This document shows positions 6,016 to 8,279 of a DNA stretch of 8,279 bases, in pieces. The stretch is from Rickettsia sp. (lineage in GTDB: Bacteria; Pseudomonadota; Alphaproteobacteria; Rickettsiales; Rickettsiaceae), in assembly GCA_031254535.1 (NCBI GenBank), contig JAIRUG010000028.1, forward strand, positions 1-8,279, read 5' to 3'. Each line of letters starts with the position of its first letter. The first letter of the stretch is position 1. Made by a program: the position numbers and the translations under genes. The notes below the pieces were generated by a model. It did no database searches and had not been told where the DNA came from. It saw nothing but the letters and a program-made list of their open reading frames with translations.

Positions 6016-6909
6016 ATGACTCATTTAACAAAAAAAATCAACCAACTAAAATGGTTACAAGCAATTGGTATAGATTATTATTTGTCAGAATCAGCTATTA
6101 ATCAACAAGAAATACAGATAAGTTCTAATATTAAGAGAAAAAAGCTGACAACAACTCCTATATACTCAAATGATTTGAAGAATGGGGATAAAAAACAAGG
6201 GGATAGTATGGTGAACTTAAGTAAAATGAAGCAGGTGAACATCCCTGCCACTATTTGTGACAACAATTCTTCAAAGCATTCAAGTATAAAGCTTGCTAGA
6301 TCTTTGGCTGACTCAATTGGCAATTTAGAAGAGTTAAAAACATTATTAATGGATTTTAACGGTTGTGATTTAAAGAAATTAGCTAATAAAACAGTATTTG
6401 CTGATGGTAATCCACAAAGTTCTATAATGTTTATTGGAGAAGCACCAGGTAGTAACGAAGATATAGAGGGGATACCATTTTGCGGTGAAAGCGGTAAATT
6501 ACTCGATAATGTCTTAGCTTCTATCAATATTTCAAGAAAGCATAATGCTTATATTACTAATACGGTATTTTGGCGACCACCAGCTAACCGCCAACCAACA
6601 CAAGAAGAAATAGATATTTGCCGACCTTTTGTTGAAAAACATATCGCTTTAATAAACCCCAAACTAATTGTTTTAGTGGGAAACGTTGCAGCAACTAGCT
6701 TACTTGGCAAGAATGCTGGTATAAGTAAAATTAGGCAAGAATATTATTTATATACTAATCAGTATCTTATTAAGCCAATTCAAACTACTTCTATCTTCCA
6801 TCCTGCCTATCTGCTTAGACAACCAATGCAGAAAAAAACTACCTGGTATGATTTAATAAAAATCCATGATTATATCAATACCAACGTCATTGCGAGCGAA
6901 CGTATGTGA
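6016..6909 (+). CDS. Uracil-DNA glycosylase, family 4-like (alphaproteobacterial type), C-terminus extended into a repeat
   Basis: Removes uracil from DNA to start base-excision repair. The glycosylase domain covers about 105-285: FADGNPQSSIMFIGEAPG (128-145) with motif A GEAPGSNED (141-149), PFCGESGKLLDN (154-165), WRPPANRQPT (186-195), ICRPF (201-205) and the active-site motif FHPAYLLRQP (261-270). Members are sometimes annotated as bacteriophage-type DNA polymerase. Of the four cysteines that hold the 4Fe-4S cluster in thermophile family 4 enzymes, by my alignment two are replaced (F114, W186) and two remain (C117, C202), so a cluster is doubtful. Residues 1-30 resemble the N-terminal helix of alphaproteobacterial homologues, and 31-100 form a polar, low-conservation linker. 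The last seven residues (VIASERM) and the stop lie inside a palindromic repeat. The start at 6016 has only a weak Shine-Dalgarno context. Confidence 0.92.
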   Translation: MTHLTKKINQLKWLQAIGIDYYLSESAINQQEIQISSNIKRKKLTTTPIYSNDLKNGDKKQGDSMVNLSKMKQVNIPATICDNNSSKHSSIKLARSLADSIGNLEELKTLLMDFNGCDLKKLANKTVFADGNPQSSIMFIGEAPGSNEDIEGIPFCGESGKLLDNVLASINISRKHNAYITNTVFWRPPANRQPTQEEIDICRPFVEKHIALINPKLIVLVGNVAATSLLGKNAGISKIRQEYYLYTNQYLIKPIQTTSIFHPAYLLRQPMQKKTTWYDLIKIHDYINTNVIASERM

Positions 6910-6977
6910 GCGTGGCAATCCATGAAGCGTATCATATGGATTGCTTCGTCGCCACTAAAGTGGCTCCTTGCAATGAC
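6886..6977. repeat. Rickettsial-type palindromic element, copy 3 (overlaps the end of the glycosylase gene)
   Basis: The ends are GTCATTGCGAG and CTTGCAATGAC. The inner stem is GGCAATCCAT with ATGGATTGC, and the right side hairpin is GCCACT-AA-AGTGGC (6951-6964). Thirty bases at 6937-6966 are identical to 3560-3589 in copy 2. The first 24 bases overlap the glycosylase gene and supply its last seven codons and its TGA stop. Confidence 0.85.
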
Positions 6978-6979
6978 AT

Positions 6980-7002
6980 TTGAGGGGCATTGTAGGCCTC
7001 AA
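6980..7002. repeat. Small hairpin between two tandem palindromic elements
   Basis: TTGAGG (6980-6985) pairs with CCTCAA (6997-7002) across an 11-base loop. It occupies nearly all of the 26-bp spacer between copies 3 and 4. Confidence 0.45.
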
Positions 7003-7003
7003 T

Positions 7004-7097
7004 CGTCATTGCGAGGAGGCGTGAGCCGACGAAGCAATCCAAGTTTAATGAATAGATTTGGATTGCCACGACCATTACATGGTTTCGCTAATAGACG
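7004..7097. repeat. Rickettsial-type palindromic element, copy 4 (intergenic)
   Basis: A 94-bp palindrome with ends CGTCATTGCGAGG and TCGCTAATAGACG. The left side hairpin is GGC-GTGA-GCC (7018-7027), with a GNRA-type loop. The inner stem is GCAATCCAA with TTGGATTGC, and the right side hairpin is ACCAT-TAC-ATGGT (about 7071-7083), the reverse complement of the left side hairpin of copy 2. The right end shares the CTATTAG variant with the left end of copy 1. It lies between the glycosylase gene and yihY, making 246 bp (6910-7155) of mostly repeat DNA. Confidence 0.85.
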
Positions 7098-7131
7098 GAG
7101 AGGCTACCTAAAGCCTTAAAGAGTTAACTAA

Positions 7132-7137
7132 TATAAA
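7132..7137 (+). promoter_or_regulatory. Weak candidate -10 box for the yihY-like gene
   Basis: TATAAA lies 18 bp before the ATG at 7156, in the short unique stretch between the last palindrome and the gene. No -35 match is visible and the leader would be only about 12 bases, so this is a weak call. Confidence 0.2.
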
Positions 7138-7155
7138 GCAAAATAAAGTCAGTTG

Positions 7156-7986
7156 ATGAAAAGAATTATAAGATGCCTATATCAGGCAATTTTAAAAACA
7201 ATTGAACATGATGGTGTTGAACATTCAGGGTATATGTCATTTATGATACTCCTGGCAATTTTTCCTTTTTTAGTTTTTTTATTAGCACTAACAAGCTTTA
7301 TTGGTGCTTCAGAACTTGGAAAGAATTTTATAACTATCTTTCTTGAGAGTATGCCAGAATTGGCTACTGACTCAATAAAAACTAGGATAAATGAACTTGG
7401 TAAAACTCCACCTCAAAGTCTAATGACCATAGCGATAGTAGGAAGTATATGGACCGCATCATCTTTTGTTGAATGTTTAAGAACAATTTTAAATAGGGTA
7501 TATGAAATAAAATCACCACCTCCATACATAAGACGAAGATTACTTAGCATAGTACAGTTCTTAGTAATCAGCATATTCGTTACTTTTGCTATGTTTATTC
7601 TAATTATAGTGCCAATAATATTGACAAAACTACCGATGATTTTACAAATAATGGAAGAACATATGCTAACTCTAACTATTTTACGATATGTTATAATTTT
7701 TTGTTCATTATTTATTACCTCATCATCATTATATTATATCGTCCCTAATATAACATTAAATTTTACAGAGGTAGTTCCTGGAGCTTTATTAACAGTAATT
7801 TTATGGGTGATAAGTGGATATTCATTATCTACTTGGATAAGAAGTTATAACCAATTAAGCATAATATATGGTTCACTTGGTAGTATAATAGTAACTCTAA
7901 TATTCTTTTATATTATTAACATGATTTTTATATATGGTGCAGAATTTAATTACCTACTAAAAAAGCACCCCCCAATTATTAAATAA
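7156..7986 (+). CDS. YihY/virulence factor BrkB family inner-membrane protein
   Basis: A polytopic membrane protein of the YihY/BrkB family (once misnamed ribonuclease BN). The biochemical role is not established. Six hydrophobic segments are visible at roughly residues 26-49, 88-106, 130-155, 175-196, 206-227 and 239-264, matching the family's six-helix plan. Family marks include HSGYMSFMILLAIFPF near the first helix, SIWTASSFVECLRTILNRVYE after the second, TEVVPGALLTVILW in the fifth and YNQLSIIYGSLGSIIVTLIFFY in the sixth. The 276 residues are a normal length. The frame also opens three bases earlier with TTG (7153), but the ATG at 7156 is the more likely start; neither has a good Shine-Dalgarno sequence. 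It stands alone downstream of two palindromes and is probably transcribed by itself. Confidence 0.92.
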   Translation: MKRIIRCLYQAILKTIEHDGVEHSGYMSFMILLAIFPFLVFLLALTSFIGASELGKNFITIFLESMPELATDSIKTRINELGKTPPQSLMTIAIVGSIWTASSFVECLRTILNRVYEIKSPPPYIRRRLLSIVQFLVISIFVTFAMFILIIVPIILTKLPMILQIMEEHMLTLTILRYVIIFCSLFITSSSLYYIVPNITLNFTEVVPGALLTVILWVISGYSLSTWIRSYNQLSIIYGSLGSIIVTLIFFYIINMIFIYGAEFNYLLKKHPPIIK

Positions 7987-8007
7987 AAGTAAAATTTTAT
8001 TTACTTT
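7986..8007 (+). terminator. Weak AT-rich hairpin at the end of the yihY-like gene
   Basis: AAAGTAAA (7986-7993) pairs with TTTACTTT (8000-8007) across a 6-base loop, starting at the last base of the stop codon. With only one G-C pair and no immediate T-run (ATTTTTA follows 10 bases later), termination would be weak at best. Confidence 0.25.
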
Positions 8008-8140
8008 AAAGAAATTTTTATTGCATCCTATCTAAAATGGGACCGTTGAAAGATAAAAATTTGCTCTAATTTCAAGAAAAAGAAACAAAATCTTTTGTCT
8101 AAAAAATTACAAAAAAAATCATCAACTCTAATATTTTTAA

Positions 8141-8166
8141 AAGATTGCAATTTAAGATTGCAATTT
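8141..8166. repeat. 13-bp perfect tandem duplication
   Basis: The unit AAGATTGCAATTT occurs twice head to tail (8141-8153 and 8154-8166), followed by a T-run. It lies in the gene-free stretch 7987-8208, where I see no other gene or RNA. Confidence 0.7.
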
Positions 8167-8208
8167 TTTTCATAAATTTTAGCTTTTTGTTCTGCTAGAT
8201 ACTTAATT

Positions 8209-8279
8209 TTACATAGCAAGAACGGTTAAGCGTTTCAAATTAAAACATATTGCATTCATAAATTCAGTAAATTGATTTT
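8209..8279 (-). CDS. Probable C-terminal end of a transposase, cut by window edge
   Basis: The minus strand is open from the right edge to a TAA at 8211-8209 (22 codons), reading FTEFMNAICFNLKRLTVLAM after two residues (NQ). The pattern of a final helix with NAICFNLKRL resembles the extreme C-terminus of DDE transposases of the IS4/IS5/IS1182 type, which often end in a helix with FNLKR. Only this tail is visible, so the family cannot be named, and whether the gene is intact is unknown. If correct, part of 7987-8208 would be the untranslated end of an insertion sequence. No terminal inverted repeat could be identified from one end. Confidence 0.45.
   Translation of the reverse strand, partial: NQFTEFMNAICFNLKRLTVLAM

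Noticed and set aside
6231..6248. Hairpin GCAGG/CCTGC within the glycosylase linker, considered as a palindromic insertion
   Set aside because: The stem is only 5 bp and flanking sequence shows no extended symmetry or similarity to the other elements.
6102..6527. 141-codon minus-strand open frame inside the glycosylase gene
   Set aside because: Antisense shadow of a clearly conserved glycosylase domain; no motif of its own.
6922..7119. 65-codon plus-strand open frame between the glycosylase and yihY-like genes
   Set aside because: It consists almost entirely of palindromic elements 3 and 4, is rich in Arg and has no family resemblance; it is a by-product of the repeats.
7153..7155. TTG start for the yihY-like gene
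   Set aside because: An ATG follows immediately at 7156 and gives the same protein minus one residue; no ribosome-binding site favours the TTG.
8028..8219. 63-codon minus-strand open frame near the right edge
   Set aside because: Low-complexity Phe/Lys-rich translation of AT-rich DNA spanning the 13-bp tandem duplication. It is in a different frame from the transposase-like tail and lacks any recognisable motif.

Overview
The window is AT-rich alphaproteobacterial DNA with compact housekeeping genes, many RluD/PrmC/GlyQ/GlyS/HolC-type signatures of Rickettsiales, and several ~90-105 bp palindromes resembling the Rickettsia palindromic elements (RPEs). One palindrome lies in frame inside a protein-coding gene, which is a hallmark of Rickettsia and its relatives. 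The family Rickettsiaceae (Rickettsia, 'Ca. Tisiphia', 'Ca. Megaira' or similar) is the best guess. The genus cannot be fixed from the sequence, and the unfused prmC argues against a classical pathogenic Rickettsia.

Layout, left to right. Positions 1-287 (minus) hold the N-terminal 95 codons of an Rpn/YhgA-type PD-(D/E)XK nuclease that runs off the left edge. A 92-bp palindrome (348-439) separates it from glyS (451-2463, minus) and glyQ (2460-3446, minus), the two subunits of glycyl-tRNA synthetase, coupled by a 4-bp ATGA overlap. The last part of glyQ contains a symmetric 105-bp palindrome (2478-2582) that is read as exactly 35 codons. The gap 3447-3673 carries one full palindrome, one half palindrome and a candidate glyQ promoter. 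Next comes a leftward operon rluD-prmC-holC (5988 down to 3674): a 23S rRNA pseudouridine synthase, the release-factor glutamine methyltransferase and the chi subunit of DNA polymerase III.

Divergent from rluD, with a gap of only 27 bp, a uracil-DNA glycosylase gene (6016-6909, plus) ends inside another palindrome. Two palindromes in tandem (6886-7097) then lead to a yihY/BrkB-type inner-membrane protein gene (7156-7986, plus). The last ~290 bp hold no complete gene: a 13-bp tandem duplication and, at the right edge on the minus strand, 22 codons that look like the C-terminal end of a transposase.

The genes serve translation (glycyl-tRNA charging, ribosome modification, release-factor modification), DNA replication and repair (HolC, uracil glycosylase) and the membrane (YihY). 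They are not a dedicated system. The unusual content is the repeat family: copies share a design of outer stem, side hairpin, inner stem and second side hairpin; the side hairpins differ in sequence but keep their pairing; and two copies have changed the C-termini of essential or repair proteins. I did not find a convincing new defence, secretion or metabolic system.
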